The notes under the pieces: model-generated
What the model was told of the DNA's origin: nothing
Database searches by the model: none
What the model saw: the letters and a program-made list of their open reading frames with translations, nothing else
Translations under genes and position numbers: made by a program
Source: Rhodobacteraceae bacterium HTCC2150
Lineage (GTDB): Bacteria; Pseudomonadota; Alphaproteobacteria; Rhodobacterales; Rhodobacteraceae
Reading direction: 5' to 3'
Assembly: GCA_000169395.1 (NCBI GenBank)
Contig: AAXZ01000003.1
Location: forward strand, 124,001-188,000
Length of the DNA stretch: 64,000 nucleotides
Part shown: piece by piece, positions 48,921-58,733 of the stretch
Position numbering within the stretch: the stretch's first letter is position 1
Layout: each line of letters opens with the position of its first letter

Positions 48921-49535
48921 TCAGATTTTCTTCAACGCATAAATGGTGCTGTTCACTTCTTTGGCTGTCATATGTGCACCGTGTTCTTCGGCCACAATTT
49001 CAACGACGCCCGACTGTTTAACGGCCGCAAGATTGTCCATATAAACTGGATCATCCAACGTTGTTTGATTGTAGGAAAACACCAAAATTGCACCGCTGCC
49101 CATGTTTTCGATCAAGAAATCTAATGTTTCAGGACCAGCAGCGCCGCGACTGATGACGCCTGCAGCGATAATCAGGCCGTATTCACGACCGTTAATCGCC
49201 CCCATGCTGGCGAGTTCTGTATGGATTACTCGCCGGTAGATACTTTTGCTGTTCGCAAAATTCAGCATTTTTTGTGAAATGTCGGTGCCGTCCAACGTGG
49301 TAAAACCCATCTTAAGCATCGATTGACAAGACAAACCCGTACCACAGCCATAATCCAACACCGGTGCGGTTAAATCATTCACCAAAGTTGCGGAAATGCG
49401 GGCAATGCGATCGGGGGTGACATAACCAACATCGGCCATGTCTGACTCGTAGTCATTGGCCCATTCTTCGAAAAGCGCGTGGGTTTCGTCCACTGTTTTG
49501 GCTTTCCAGATTTGGTTTAATACTGAAAGTTTCAT
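48921..49535 (-). CDS. Class I SAM-dependent methyltransferase
   Basis: 204 residues. Seen: motif I VLDYGCGTGLSCQSM and TLDGTDISQKMLNFA, typical of small-molecule methyltransferases of the UbiE/tellurite-resistance style. The N-terminal LNQIWKAKTVDETHALFEEWANDYES resembles cyclopropane/ubiquinone-type enzymes loosely. The start was placed at MKLSVLN because the longer frame overlaps trmFO. Substrate unknown; co-oriented with gluQRS and trmFO. Confidence 0.82.
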   Translation of the reverse strand: MKLSVLNQIWKAKTVDETHALFEEWANDYESDMADVGYVTPDRIARISATLVNDLTAPVLDYGCGTGLSCQSMLKMGFTTLDGTDISQKMLNFANSKSIYRRVIHTELASMGAINGREYGLIIAAGVISRGAAGPETLDFLIENMGSGAILVFSYNQTTLDDPVYMDNLAAVKQSGVVEIVAEEHGAHMTAKEVNSTIYALKKI

Positions 49536-49566
49536 GCCGCCAGAATAGCCTGACGAAACGATACGT

Positions 49567-50907
49567 CTAGCCCTGATTTTCCATCCAAGTTGTGAAATCA
49601 GCCTTGGCGCGATCCGTATAAGCCTTGTATCTAGTGGCGCGATTTCGACGACCAGTTTTTGCATCAACCTCTGGAAACAGACCAAAGTTTACATTCATCG
49701 GTTGAAAGGTTTTCGCATCTGCACCGCCGGAAATATGGGTGATTAGCGCGCCCATTGCCGTGGTGTTTGGCGGTGTATCCAATTTTCCACCAAGAATTTC
49801 AGCCGCAGCCATACGACCAGCGAGCAATCCCATAGCCGCTGATTCAACGTATCCTTCAACGCCAGTGATTTGTCCTGCAAAACGCAAATTCGGTTTTGAT
49901 TTCATACGCATCTGGTCATCAAGTAGGGTCGGCGAGTTTAGAAATGTATTACGGTGAATGCCGCCAAGACGGGCAAATTTTGCCCCCTCTAGGCCAGGGA
50001 TTTGACGCAAAACATCAGTTTGCGCTCCGTATTTCATTTTCGTTTGGAAACCCACAATGTTGTATAAGGTGCCAAGGGCATTATCGCGGCGCAATTGCAC
50101 GACCGCATAGGATTTTTCGTCTGGTTTGTGTTCATTGGTCAAACCAACAGGCTTCATCGGCCCAAAACGTAAAGTTTCGCGACCACGTTCGGCCATAACC
50201 TCAATGGGCAAACAACCGTCAAAGTACCCAGCCGTTTCGCCTTCTTTAAATTCAGCTTTATCCGCGGCCAACAAAGCATCAATAAACGCCTCGTATTGTT
50301 CTTTGGTCATTGGGCAATTCAGATAAGCTTTGCGCTGTTCTTCGGTATCACCTTTGTCATATCGCGACTGAAACCATGCTTTGTCCAGATCGATACTGTC
50401 AAAATAAACGATGGGTGCGATGGCATCAAAAAACGCCAAGGCATCTGTACCGGTTTCACCTTGAATGGCGGTGGCAAGATTACCAGAGGTAAGCGGCCCG
50501 GTTGCAATGATCCAATGACCATCGTCGGGCAGGGAGGTGATTTCGCCATACTCAACGGTGATCAGCGGATGTTCTGCAATGCGTGCGGTTACTTCAGCAG
50601 CAAACTCGTCGCGATCAACGGCCAAGGCACCACCCGCAGGCAATGAATGTTTGTCCGCTGTCGTCATGATCAAACCATTTGCGGCGCGCATTTCCCAATG
50701 CAACAGGCCAACGGCGTTGCTTTCGCTATCATCAGACCGAAAGGAATTGGAACAAACCATCTCGGCAAGGTTGCCAGTTTGGTGCGCGAAGGTGCCGACG
50801 TCAGGACGCATTTCATGCAAAACCACTGGCACGCCAAGGTTTGCTGCCTGCCAAGCGGCCTCTGATCCGGCCATTCCGCCGCCGATGATATGGAGTTTTT
50901 CTGTCAT
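49567..50907 (-). CDS. trmFO: Folate-dependent tRNA (uracil-54-C5)-methyltransferase TrmFO
   Basis: 446-residue flavoprotein that makes ribothymidine 54 in tRNA using methylene-tetrahydrofolate. Seen: N-terminal FAD motif [18 protein letters not shown], the CSNSFRSDD segment, [15 protein letters not shown] and [22 protein letters not shown]. The start follows family length; 15 extra upstream codons were dropped. It is one of four tRNA modification enzymes here. Confidence 0.95.
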   Translation of the reverse strand: MTEKLHIIGGGMAGSEAAWQAANLGVPVVLHEMRPDVGTFAHQTGNLAEMVCSNSFRSDDSESNAVGLLHWEMRAANGLIMTTADKHSLPAGGALAVDRDEFAAEVTARIAEHPLITVEYGEITSLPDDGHWIIATGPLTSGNLATAIQGETGTDALAFFDAIAPIVYFDSIDLDKAWFQSRYDKGDTEEQRKAYLNCPMTKEQYEAFIDALLAADKAEFKEGETAGYFDGCLPIEVMAERGRETLRFGPMKPVGLTNEHKPDEKSYAVVQLRRDNALGTLYNIVGFQTKMKYGAQTDVLRQIPGLEGAKFARLGGIHRNTFLNSPTLLDDQMRMKSKPNLRFAGQITGVEGYVESAAMGLLAGRMAAAEILGGKLDTPPNTTAMGALITHISGGADAKTFQPMNVNFGLFPEVDAKTGRRNRATRYKAYTDRAKADFTTWMENQG

Positions 50908-50970
50908 ATCGGGGATGTAGGCCAGACGAGCGGAATTTGAAAGGCCAATCATCGCGCAATGCCGGTTGAA

Positions 50971-51369
50971 TTACACAGAAGTACGCGCTGGCCCCAATAG
51001 ATCCCAACGATTTCCGTATAGATCCTGAAAAACGGCCACCGTGCCGTAAGGCTCATAACGCGGCTCTTCTTCAAAATGCACGTTTGCTGACAGCATCTGG
51101 GCGTGAAGAGATTCAAAGTCATCTGTCCGCAAGAAATATCCAACACGACCAGCAGCGTGTTTGCCAATACCGGCGGTCTGTTCGCCAACAGCCTTAGCAA
51201 TTAGAAAACCTGTTTCAGCCGCAGCATGGGGTTTCATGATTACCCAGCGTTTGCCGTGGCCGCGATCCGTGTCTTCAACCAAAACCCAACCAAGGGCCGA
51301 TTGAAACCACGCGATCGCATCATCGTAATCGGCGGCCAAATAGGCCACCAATGGGAGGTTATTCTGCAC
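50971..51369 (-). CDS. VOC family protein (glyoxalase/bleomycin-resistance fold)
   Basis: 132 residues with the paired beta-alpha-beta-beta-beta modules: [30 protein letters not shown] and later [49 protein letters not shown]. The best start is a GTG located 11 bases inside the end of gyrA, so translation may be coupled to it. Candidate metal ligands are hard to place; function unknown. Confidence 0.8.
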   Translation of the reverse strand: MQNNLPLVAYLAADYDDAIAWFQSALGWVLVEDTDRGHGKRWVIMKPHAAAETGFLIAKAVGEQTAGIGKHAAGRVGYFLRTDDFESLHAQMLSANVHFEEEPRYEPYGTVAVFQDLYGNRWDLLGPARTSV

Positions 51370-54133
51370 TGGTTGTTGTTTCTTCTGGGCCAGTTTCTGA
51401 AATGATTTCAGCATCTTCGGCCTCATCACCTTGATCAGCAATCAGCGCCACGGACACAACAGTTTCTTTCTTGGCTGTGTCAAATACTTTGACGCCACCA
51501 GCACTGCGCGAGCGGAATGAAATGCCTTTGATTGGGCACCTGATTGATTGCCCGGTTGAAGTGGCCAACATTATCTGATCTTCAATTTCCACAGGGAAAC
51601 AGGCAACAAGTGGGCCACCGCGCATCGCTTTGTCCATGGCGGCAACACCTTGACCCCCGCGACCACGCACAGGGTAATCATGGCTGGATGAAAGTTTACC
51701 CGAGCCACCATTTGAAATGGTCAGGATCAGATCCTCAGCTGCGCGCATTTCTTCATATTGTTCCATGGTGAAGGTGTCAGAGGCGGCAACCTCATCATCT
51801 TCGCCATCCACGTCGTCAGACATTCCCTCTACCGCACGGCGCATTTTCAAATAAGCGGCGCGATCTTCGGCAGATGCCTCAAAGTGACGGATAACGGCCA
51901 TGGAAACGACGCTGCGCCCTTCGGCCAAACGAATGCCGCGCACACCGGTTGAGTCGCGCCCCTTAAAGACACGCACATCTGTTGTTCTAAAGCGAATTGC
52001 GCGACCGGCATCGGTGACCAGCATCACATCGTCGTCTTCTGAACAAATCCGTGCATTCACCAGTTCAACACCTTCGGGCAGCTTCATGGCAATTTTACCG
52101 TTGCGCATGACGTTGGTGAAATCAGACAAGGCATTGCGGCGTACATCGCCGGCTGTGGTGGCAAAGACGATTTGTAGATCGCCCCAATCATCCTCATCCC
52201 GATCAACGGGCATGACGGCAGCAACGCTAACACCTTGGGGAATAGGCAGAATATTGATGATCGCCTTACCTTTGGCGGTACGCCCGCCTTGCGGCAGACG
52301 CCAAGTTTTCAGCTTATAAACCATGCCAGCGGTTGTGAAGAACAACAATTGCGTGTGGGTATTGGCCACAAACAGGTTGGTGACCACATCATCCTCTTTG
52401 GTGGACATGCCGGACAAACCTTTGCCGCCGCGTTTTTGGGCGCGGAAGTCGGCCAATGGTGTACGTTTGATGTATCCAGTGGCGGTAACAGTGACGACCA
52501 TATCCTCGGATTCAATCAAATCCTCGTCTTCCATGTCACCGGACCAATCAATGATCTCGGATCGGCGAGGAACAGCGAACTTGTCTTTTACTTCCTGCAA
52601 CTCATCGGTGATGATGCCCATAATACGTTCGCGGCTAGCAAGAATTTCCAAGTATTCTCTGATGTTTGCAGCAAGAACTTGAAGTTCATCTGTAACTTCA
52701 GACACACCCAATGCGGTTAGACGCTGCAAGCGCAATTCAAGAATGGCACGCGCCTGTGTTTCAGACAAATTATAGGTGCCGTCATCATTCGCGCGGTGGG
52801 TCGGATCGTCAATTAAAGCGATATATTCCAGAATATCAGTGGCGGGCCAACGACGTGTCATCAGTTTCGCGCGCGCTTCAGCAGGGTCAGCGGATGTTCT
52901 GATCGTTGCAACGATTTCATCAACGTTGGAAACGGCCACGGCCAAGCCACATAAAACGTGGCTGCGTTCGCGTGCTTTGCGCAATTCAAACGCCGTGCGG
53001 CGCGCAACAACTTCTTCGCGGAAGTCTAGGAAACTAGTAAGAAAACGACGAAGCGTTAGTTGTTCAGGGCGACCACCGTTTAGGGCTAACATGTTACAGC
53101 CAAAGCTGGTTTGCATCGGCGTAAAGCGGAACAATTGGTTTAAAACGACTTCGGCTGTTGCATCCCGTTTCAATTCAACAACAACGCGCACACCGTTCCG
53201 GTCGCTTTCGTCTTGAACGTGCGAAATGCCATCAATACGCTTGTCACGAACAGTTTCAGCGATCTTTTCGATCAAGCTGGCCTTGTTAACTTGATAGGGA
53301 ATTTCATCCAAAACAATCGCGTAACGATCCTTGCGAATTTCCTCAACACGGGTTTTGGCGCGGATTACAACCGAACCACGGCCCTCGATATAGGCTTTGC
53401 GCGCACCTGTACGGCCCAAAATGATGCCACCTGTCGGAAAATCGGGGGCAGGTACGTATTGGATCAGTTCTTCGCTTGTCAGGTCTGGATTGGTGATAAG
53501 TGCCAAAGTGGCATCAATGATTTCACCCAAATTGTGCGGCGGAATGTTCGTGGCCATACCAACAGCGATACCGCCAGCACCATTAACCAGCATATTTGGA
53601 AAACGAGAAGGCAGAACGGATGGTTCACGGTCTTTGCCGTCATAGTTATCTTGGAAATCAACCGTGTCTTTTTCAATATCGGCCAGCAAAGATGCCGATG
53701 GTTTATCCATCCGCACCTCAGTATACCTCATGGCGGCAGGGTTATCGCCATCCATTGAACCAAAGTTGCCTTGACCATCAAGCAAGGGCAGAGACATCGA
53801 GAAATCCTGCGCCATACGAACCAAGGCGTCATAAATCGCGCTGTCACCATGGGGGTGATATTTACCCATAACATCGCCCACGGCACGCGCCGATTTACGG
53901 TATGATTTTTCGTGGGTATTACCGGCCTCATACATCGCATAAAGAATGCGGCGGTGAACTGGTTTTAGACCATCGCGAAGGTCTGGAATCGCACGGCTAA
54001 CAATCACGCTCATGGCGTAATCAAGATAGCTGGTTTTCATTTCATCGACGATCGACACCTGAGGGCCGTCATATTGCACGCGCATTGGTGTATTTTCTTC
54101 TTCGTTTTCAGGTGTTTCTGGAGTGTTGTTCAC
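51359..54133 (-). CDS. gyrA: DNA gyrase subunit A
   Basis: 924-residue type II topoisomerase subunit that breaks and rejoins DNA. Seen: N-terminal [24 protein letters not shown], the quinolone region [19 protein letters not shown] with the susceptible-type Ser and Asp, the catalytic Tyr in [10 protein letters not shown], and the C-terminal beta-pinwheel with the GyrA box QKRGGKG. The acidic C-terminal tail ([16 protein letters not shown]) is long. A short acidic N-extension precedes the core. Confidence 0.97.
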   Translation of the reverse strand: MNNTPETPENEEENTPMRVQYDGPQVSIVDEMKTSYLDYAMSVIVSRAIPDLRDGLKPVHRRILYAMYEAGNTHEKSYRKSARAVGDVMGKYHPHGDSAIYDALVRMAQDFSMSLPLLDGQGNFGSMDGDNPAAMRYTEVRMDKPSASLLADIEKDTVDFQDNYDGKDREPSVLPSRFPNMLVNGAGGIAVGMATNIPPHNLGEIIDATLALITNPDLTSEELIQYVPAPDFPTGGIILGRTGARKAYIEGRGSVVIRAKTRVEEIRKDRYAIVLDEIPYQVNKASLIEKIAETVRDKRIDGISHVQDESDRNGVRVVVELKRDATAEVVLNQLFRFTPMQTSFGCNMLALNGGRPEQLTLRRFLTSFLDFREEVVARRTAFELRKARERSHVLCGLAVAVSNVDEIVATIRTSADPAEARAKLMTRRWPATDILEYIALIDDPTHRANDDGTYNLSETQARAILELRLQRLTALGVSEVTDELQVLAANIREYLEILASRERIMGIITDELQEVKDKFAVPRRSEIIDWSGDMEDEDLIESEDMVVTVTATGYIKRTPLADFRAQKRGGKGLSGMSTKEDDVVTNLFVANTHTQLLFFTTAGMVYKLKTWRLPQGGRTAKGKAIINILPIPQGVSVAAVMPVDRDEDDWGDLQIVFATTAGDVRRNALSDFTNVMRNGKIAMKLPEGVELVNARICSEDDDVMLVTDAGRAIRFRTTDVRVFKGRDSTGVRGIRLAEGRSVVSMAVIRHFEASAEDRAAYLKMRRAVEGMSDDVDGEDDEVAASDTFTMEQYEEMRAAEDLILTISNGGSGKLSSSHDYPVRGRGGQGVAAMDKAMRGGPLVACFPVEIEDQIMLATSTGQSIRCPIKGISFRSRSAGGVKVFDTAKKETVVSVALIADQGDEAEDAEIISETGPEETTTSAE

Positions 54134-54238
54134 GTTGATACCATTCCTGCTGCGCGAGTCTATATTTTGTTAGTATGACTATACACAAAGCAGCATCTAG
54201 TATGCAACAGCGCCAGAAGATTCAGGTAATTTTTTGGG

Positions 54239-54697
54239 TTAAGACCGCTTGTATGCCATCAACCAAACCAGCGCTAAGAGCAGTGAAATGATGCCATTCC
54301 ATCCTGCCATAGATACCCCCATCAAAGACCATGCAATTTCATCACAACGGATCAAAGGTGCCGCCATAATCTGGTCCATCAGCTGTTGTGGGGTAAGATT
54401 TGCAATGGGGCCTGATGTGCAGGTGTCCGGTCCTTCAAACCAACCTTTTTCAACACCAGCATGATAAAACCCAACATAGCTGGTTGTTGCTGCGGCCAGA
54501 AAGCCAAACAGCGTGAGTATGCGCAAGGGTATGGTCACAGCGATAAAAGCAATGATGGCAGCAATGACATGGGGGTAGCGTTGCCAGATACACATTTTAC
54601 ACGGCGCAAGCCCACCAAGATGTTGAAACGCAAAGGCACCCAACAGCATTCCCGCCGAACCAAGGCCAGCAATGATCACCAGTTGTTTTCTGTTCAT
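54239..54697 (-). CDS. dsbB: Disulfide bond formation protein B
   Basis: 152-residue inner-membrane protein with four membrane segments that reoxidises DsbA using quinone. Seen: first-loop Cys33-x-x-Cys36 (APCKMCIWQRYPH) and second periplasmic-loop pair Cys93 and Cys118. Length is at the short end of the family. Its start codon overlaps the stop of the YqaA gene (ATGA), so the two are coupled. Confidence 0.9.
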   Translation of the reverse strand: MNRKQLVIIAGLGSAGMLLGAFAFQHLGGLAPCKMCIWQRYPHVIAAIIAFIAVTIPLRILTLFGFLAAATTSYVGFYHAGVEKGWFEGPDTCTSGPIANLTPQQLMDQIMAAPLIRCDEIAWSLMGVSMAGWNGIISLLLALVWLMAYKRS

Positions 54698-55272
54698 AAG
54701 AATTTCACCAAGTAAAAACCGGCCCCCAAAAGAATAAGCAAGGCGACGAGGACAAAACCAAGCCGCTTTTCAATGAAATCACGAACAGCAGGGCCAATCC
54801 ACCAAAGAAGTGCTGCAATCACGAAAAAGCGAATGAAACGCGCACCGATTGCCGACACAATGAACAGCGGCAGCGAAAAGCCTGTCACACCTGAAAGAAT
54901 TGTGATGACTTTGAACGGCAAGAACGTGATGCCACCGATAAGGACCGCCCAAATGCCCCATTCGTTATATTCAGCAGCAAAGGCTTCAAAACCACCTGAC
55001 TTGCCGTAAAATTCCAAAATTGGCTGGCCAATGGTGTCAAACAGAACTGCACCGATGAAATACCCAAATATTCCGCCTGCCACGGAGGCAACTGTCGCAA
55101 TGCCTGCAATTAACCAGGCACGCTTTGGGGTTGCGATGATCATTGGGATCATCAACAAATCTGGCGGAATAGGAAAAAATGAGCTTTCGACGAAGGCGAC
55201 AATGGCCAAAAACCAAAGCGCATTTTTATGCATCGCTTGGCGCAGGGTCCAATCGTAAGTAGCGCGCAACAT
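54694..55272 (-). CDS. YqaA family membrane protein
   Basis: 192-residue inner-membrane protein of the DedA-related YqaA group with about five hydrophobic segments. Seen: FFPIPPDLLMIPMIIATPKRAW and GGITFLPFKVITILSGV, the family's re-entrant-loop-like motifs. Members may be lipid scramblases or transporters, not settled. The start at MLRATYDWTLRQAM removes a 13-codon upstream frame. It forms a coupled pair with dsbB, an order I recall in other Rhodobacterales. Confidence 0.85.
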   Translation of the reverse strand: MLRATYDWTLRQAMHKNALWFLAIVAFVESSFFPIPPDLLMIPMIIATPKRAWLIAGIATVASVAGGIFGYFIGAVLFDTIGQPILEFYGKSGGFEAFAAEYNEWGIWAVLIGGITFLPFKVITILSGVTGFSLPLFIVSAIGARFIRFFVIAALLWWIGPAVRDFIEKRLGFVLVALLILLGAGFYLVKFL

Positions 55273-55363
55273 GGGTAGGGGCCTTTTTCGTGGTTTTTTC
55301 CCATGCACCATGTAGGCTAGAAAAGGTCAAGCTGTGGTTCATAAAAATGGCAAAGGATAGCTC

Positions 55364-56236
55364 ATGCGCTGGCAAGGTAAACGTAAAAGCACCAATATCG
55401 AGGATCGCCGTGGGCGTGCTCGGCCGCGTAATGGTGCCCGCAAGGCAGGTGGTCTTGGCGGTATTGGGTTGATCGCTGTGCTGTTAATTGGGTACTTTAT
55501 GGGGATCGATGTGACGCCGCTTTTGCAAGAACAGGGCCAGGGTGGTTATCAAGAAAACCCAACGCAATCAGTTGAGATTACCGATGCTGACCGTAAAGCA
55601 GGTGACTTTGTTGCCGCAAATCTGGCTTTGACCGAGGATATTTGGGCCGACATCTTTCGCAAACAGATTGGAATGACGTACAAGCCTGTGACATTGGTTT
55701 TGTTCAAAGGCACAACAAGCAGCCGCTGCGGGGGCGCTAGCGGGGCGACGGGGCCGTTTTATTGCCCAGGCGACAAAAAAGCATATTTGGACACCTCATT
55801 TTTCACCACACTTGAAAAAAGATTAGGCGCGGGTGGGGATTTTGCAGCGGCCTATGTTATAGCCCATGAGGTTTCGCATTATGTTCAAGATGAGTTGGGC
55901 ATTCTGGGCAAGGCCAATGAAATTCGCGCACGATCAAACAAAGCAGCCAGCAATGCCATTTCTGTACGAATTGAACTTCAAGCGGATTGTTATTCGGGTA
56001 TTTGGGCGCGTGAGGCCGACAAAAAATTCAATATTCTGGAACGAGGTGATCTGGCCGAGGCTATTAATGCGGCCAAACAAATCGGTGACGACACGTTGCA
56101 ACGCAATGCTGGTCGCACGCCTTTGCCTCATACTTTCACACATGGCACATCAAAACAGCGGGTGGCGTGGTTTAAGCGTGGGCTGGGCTCGGGTGACATC
56201 CGTGATTGCGATACTTTTGGGGCCAAGCAGCTGTAA
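55364..56236 (+). CDS. YpfJ-type neutral zinc metallopeptidase
   Basis: 290-residue membrane-anchored protein: a basic N-terminus, one membrane segment (about 30-47) and a large outer domain. Seen: RCGGASGATGPFYCPGDKKAYLD, zinc motif AYVIAHEVSHYVQDELG (HExxH) and the downstream Glu in RIELQADCYSGIWA. All features match the putative neutral zinc metallopeptidase family; proteolysis has been inferred, not shown for most members. AAGG lies before the ATG. Confidence 0.88.
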   Translation: MRWQGKRKSTNIEDRRGRARPRNGARKAGGLGGIGLIAVLLIGYFMGIDVTPLLQEQGQGGYQENPTQSVEITDADRKAGDFVAANLALTEDIWADIFRKQIGMTYKPVTLVLFKGTTSSRCGGASGATGPFYCPGDKKAYLDTSFFTTLEKRLGAGGDFAAAYVIAHEVSHYVQDELGILGKANEIRARSNKAASNAISVRIELQADCYSGIWAREADKKFNILERGDLAEAINAAKQIGDDTLQRNAGRTPLPHTFTHGTSKQRVAWFKRGLGSGDIRDCDTFGAKQL

Positions 56237-56350
56237 AAAACTGAAAAACTTCCGAACTTTGTATTTTGGGGCTTTTCCTTTCAATTCGCTATCGCTAAGA
56301 CACATCCACCAGCGCACGGATGCGAATCGATTACATCCTATTATACTCGT

Positions 56351-56435
56351 GCCCGAGTGGCGGAACTGGTAGACGCAGGGGATTCAAAATCCCCCGCCGC
56401 AAGGCTTGCCGGTTCGAGTCCGGCCTCGGGTACCA
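56351..56435 (+). tRNA. tRNA-Leu (anticodon CAA)
   Basis: Cloverleaf visible: acceptor GCCCGAG/CTCGGGT, anticodon arm GGGGA-TTCAAAA-TCCCC with CAA at 56385-56387, a short variable stem typical of leucine tRNA, T-arm GCCGGTTCGAGTCCGGC, discriminator A and an encoded CCA end. Immediately downstream begins the eroded accessory region, so it may have served as an integration site. Confidence 0.95.
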
Positions 56436-56491
56436 CATTTCAGCTAAAATCTTCATAAAAACAAGTAAAATAAGTACCTTGAGAACTTACA

Positions 56492-56713
56492 ATGACATTT
56501 TACGGGAACACTGGAGGGGTTATTTTGAGAGTTCCTGTGGTTATCTACGCAACAGTGCGCGCGCATTTTCCATCTACGCTCATGCTTGCGCGTGAGCTGG
56601 TTGCGCACGGAGCAACCGACACGGTTCTGACCTCCGAGAACCAATTCCGCGCACGCCAAATGTGCGAAGCCTGTGCCAGCACGCCACATATCTGCGGCAA
56701 GGATGCATCATGA
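56492..56713 (+). pseudogene. Truncated metal ABC transporter ATPase (AztA-like C-terminus)
   Basis: 73-codon frame whose last ~55 residues match the C-terminal end of AztA/ZnuC-type ATPases (VRAHFPSTLMLARELVAHG, ending CASTPHICGKDAS). The preceding VVIYATV looks like the family's VVHDLATV with a small deletion. Walker A, signature and Walker B regions are absent. It lies 56 bases after tRNA-Leu, and its stop overlaps the permease start (ATGA), proof that it was once the first gene of the transporter operon. It cannot supply ATPase activity. Confidence 0.8.
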
Positions 56714-57579
56714 TTTGGGATTTGATCATCGCGCCTTTCGCCGATTTTGGGTTCATGTGTCGTGCGCTGCTCGGGTGCATAGCCGTGTCAGTTGGGGCAA
56801 CACCAGTCGGTGTGTTTCTTATGCTGAGAAACATGAGCCTAACGGGTGACGCGATGGCGCATGCGATTTTGCCGGGCGCTGCGATCGGCTATCTTGTGTC
56901 GGGTCTATCGCTTGGGGCGATGACTATTGGTGGCTTGATCGCAGGGATGGTGGTTGCGCTTGCCTCTGGATTTGTAGCGCGTGTCACCATGCTGCGCGAA
57001 GACGCAAGCCTTGCTGCGTTTTATCTGATCTCACTTGCGCTCGGCGTGCTGATTGTTTCGACACGGGGCAGCAATGTAGACCTAATGCATGTCCTGTTCG
57101 GCACGGTGCTGGCCCTCGACAATGCCGCGCTTATTCTCTTGTGCTCCTTCGCGAGCTTGTCGGTATTCATCCTTGCGATCCTATTCCGCCCTCTGGTGCT
57201 TGAATGCGTTGACCCGCATTTTCTGCGCTCAGTCAGCAAACTTAGTGCGATCACGCATTTTGGCTTTCTGGCTTTGGTTGTGATGAACCTCGTCGGTGGG
57301 TTTCACGCACTGGGAACATTGATGGCGGTTGGCATCATGATTCTACCCGCAGCTGCTGCACGGTTTTGGGCCAACGGGATTGGTGCCTTGATAGCCGCTG
57401 CTGCTTTGATCGCCCTGTTGTCGAGCTTCACCGGTTTACTTCTGTCGTTCCACTACAGCCTGCCATCCGGCCCTGCGATCATTCTCGTTGCGGGTATCGT
57501 CTATGGCCTCTCGGTTATTTTTGGTCCGGTTGGGGGGCTTGTCGTCCAAAACCTACCGCGCCGTCATTTTGAATCCTGA
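56710..57579 (+). CDS. Zinc/manganese-type ABC transporter permease (AztB-like)
   Basis: 289-residue ABC-3 family integral membrane protein with eight or nine hydrophobic segments. Seen: SVGATPVGVFLMLRNMSLTGDAMAHAILPGAAIGY (coupling region) and VGGFHALGTLMAVGIMILPAAAARFWA. It belongs with the binding protein just downstream and the truncated ATPase just upstream. Without a functional ATPase it is probably idle unless one is encoded elsewhere. Confidence 0.87.
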   Translation: MIWDLIIAPFADFGFMCRALLGCIAVSVGATPVGVFLMLRNMSLTGDAMAHAILPGAAIGYLVSGLSLGAMTIGGLIAGMVVALASGFVARVTMLREDASLAAFYLISLALGVLIVSTRGSNVDLMHVLFGTVLALDNAALILLCSFASLSVFILAILFRPLVLECVDPHFLRSVSKLSAITHFGFLALVVMNLVGGFHALGTLMAVGIMILPAAAARFWANGIGALIAAAALIALLSSFTGLLLSFHYSLPSGPAIILVAGIVYGLSVIFGPVGGLVVQNLPRRHFES

Positions 57580-57589
57580 AAGGAAACTC

Positions 57590-58609
57590 ATGTTCTCTCG
57601 TCGTATTTTGCTAACCTCTGTCAGTGCCCTCGCTGCTTTGGCTTTGACACTTCCCACCACCACTTGGGCCAAGGAACCCATCCCAGTCGTCGCAACCTTC
57701 TCGATCTTGGGTGATATGGTCGAACGCATTGGTGGCGAGCATATCGCAGTAACAACGCTTGTTGGCCCGGATGAAGATGCACATGTCTACCAGCCAACTC
57801 CACAAGCTGCGCGCGCTGTTGCAGAAGCAGACCTGATGTTTGTGAACGGTCTCGATTTTGAGGGCTGGCTGGAGCGTTTGGCTCAAGCAGCCGCATTTGA
57901 TGGTGCCTTGGTTGTTGCAACTGATGGAATCGAAGCCCTTACTTTCGACGAGCACGGTGATGAACAAGACGATCATGATGAGCACAAAGATGACCATGAT
58001 GATCACGAAGACAAAGATCATAAAGATGACTACGATAAACATGAGGGTGAGCACGATGATCATGCGGGCCACGATCACGGCGCATTCGATCCGCACGCAT
58101 GGCAAAGCCTGACCCATGCAGTGACCTATGTGGACAACATTACAGCGGGCCTTGCCAAAGCCGATCCGGAGAACGCCGCAGATTACTACGCAAACCGCGC
58201 GACTTATGTGGCTGAAATCGAAGCGCTCAATGTGGATGTCACCGCAATAATGGCTGGTCTGCCTGAAGAAAAACGTACTGTGATCACCTCACATGATGCG
58301 TTTGGCTATTTCGCGCACGCCTATGGCTTTAACTTCGAAGCGCCACAGGGTCTGAGCACAGAAAGTGAAGTGTCTGCCGCCGATGTCGCCGAGTTAATCG
58401 AGCAAATCCGCAAAGAAGGCATCTCCGCTGTTTTCATTGAAGCCATTGCCGACAACCGTCTGTTGAAACAAATAGCCAACGAAACTGACGCAACAATTGG
58501 TGGAACTCTCTATTCGGATGGTTTGTCAAACGCAGAAGGCCCAGCATCGACCTACCTCGATATGATGCGTCACAATGCGGAAACGCTTTCCAAAGCATTG
58601 AGCAACTAA
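57590..58609 (+). CDS. Zinc-type ABC transporter substrate-binding protein (AztC/ZnuA-like)
   Basis: 339-residue periplasmic cluster A-I binding protein. Seen: signal sequence (FSRRILLTSVSALAALALTLP ending in TTWA), metal-site context EDAHVYQPTPQ, a long His/Asp-rich loop (about residues 125-165: HDEHKDDHDDHEDKDHKD and on), then DPHAWQSL and ITSHDAFGYFAHAYGF. The His loop is typical of zinc-binding members. AGGAAA precedes the ATG. The next gene, a COG0523 remnant, starts right at its stop. Confidence 0.92.
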   Translation: MFSRRILLTSVSALAALALTLPTTTWAKEPIPVVATFSILGDMVERIGGEHIAVTTLVGPDEDAHVYQPTPQAARAVAEADLMFVNGLDFEGWLERLAQAAAFDGALVVATDGIEALTFDEHGDEQDDHDEHKDDHDDHEDKDHKDDYDKHEGEHDDHAGHDHGAFDPHAWQSLTHAVTYVDNITAGLAKADPENAADYYANRATYVAEIEALNVDVTAIMAGLPEEKRTVITSHDAFGYFAHAYGFNFEAPQGLSTESEVSAADVAELIEQIRKEGISAVFIEAIADNRLLKQIANETDATIGGTLYSDGLSNAEGPASTYLDMMRHNAETLSKALSN

Positions 58610-58720
58610 ATGGAAAAGACACGCGTCCCGGTAACTTTGCTGACGGGCTTTCTCGGCGGTTCTGGTTGGTGTAAACAAGGTGTCATCTTTTGGGGGTATC
58701 GATTATTAAATCATGCGTAA
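58610..58720 (+). pseudogene. Truncated COG0523 (CobW-like) GTPase, N-terminus only
   Basis: 36 codons beginning directly after the binding-protein stop: MEKTRVPVTLLTGFLGGSG, the classical start of COG0523 metal chaperones up to their Walker A (GFLGxGKTT), then unrelated sequence (WCKQGVIFWG) and a stop. COG0523 GTPases commonly accompany zinc uptake operons. The break falls inside the P-loop, so nothing functional remains. Confidence 0.75.
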
Positions 58721-58733
58721 AATTTTCTATGAC

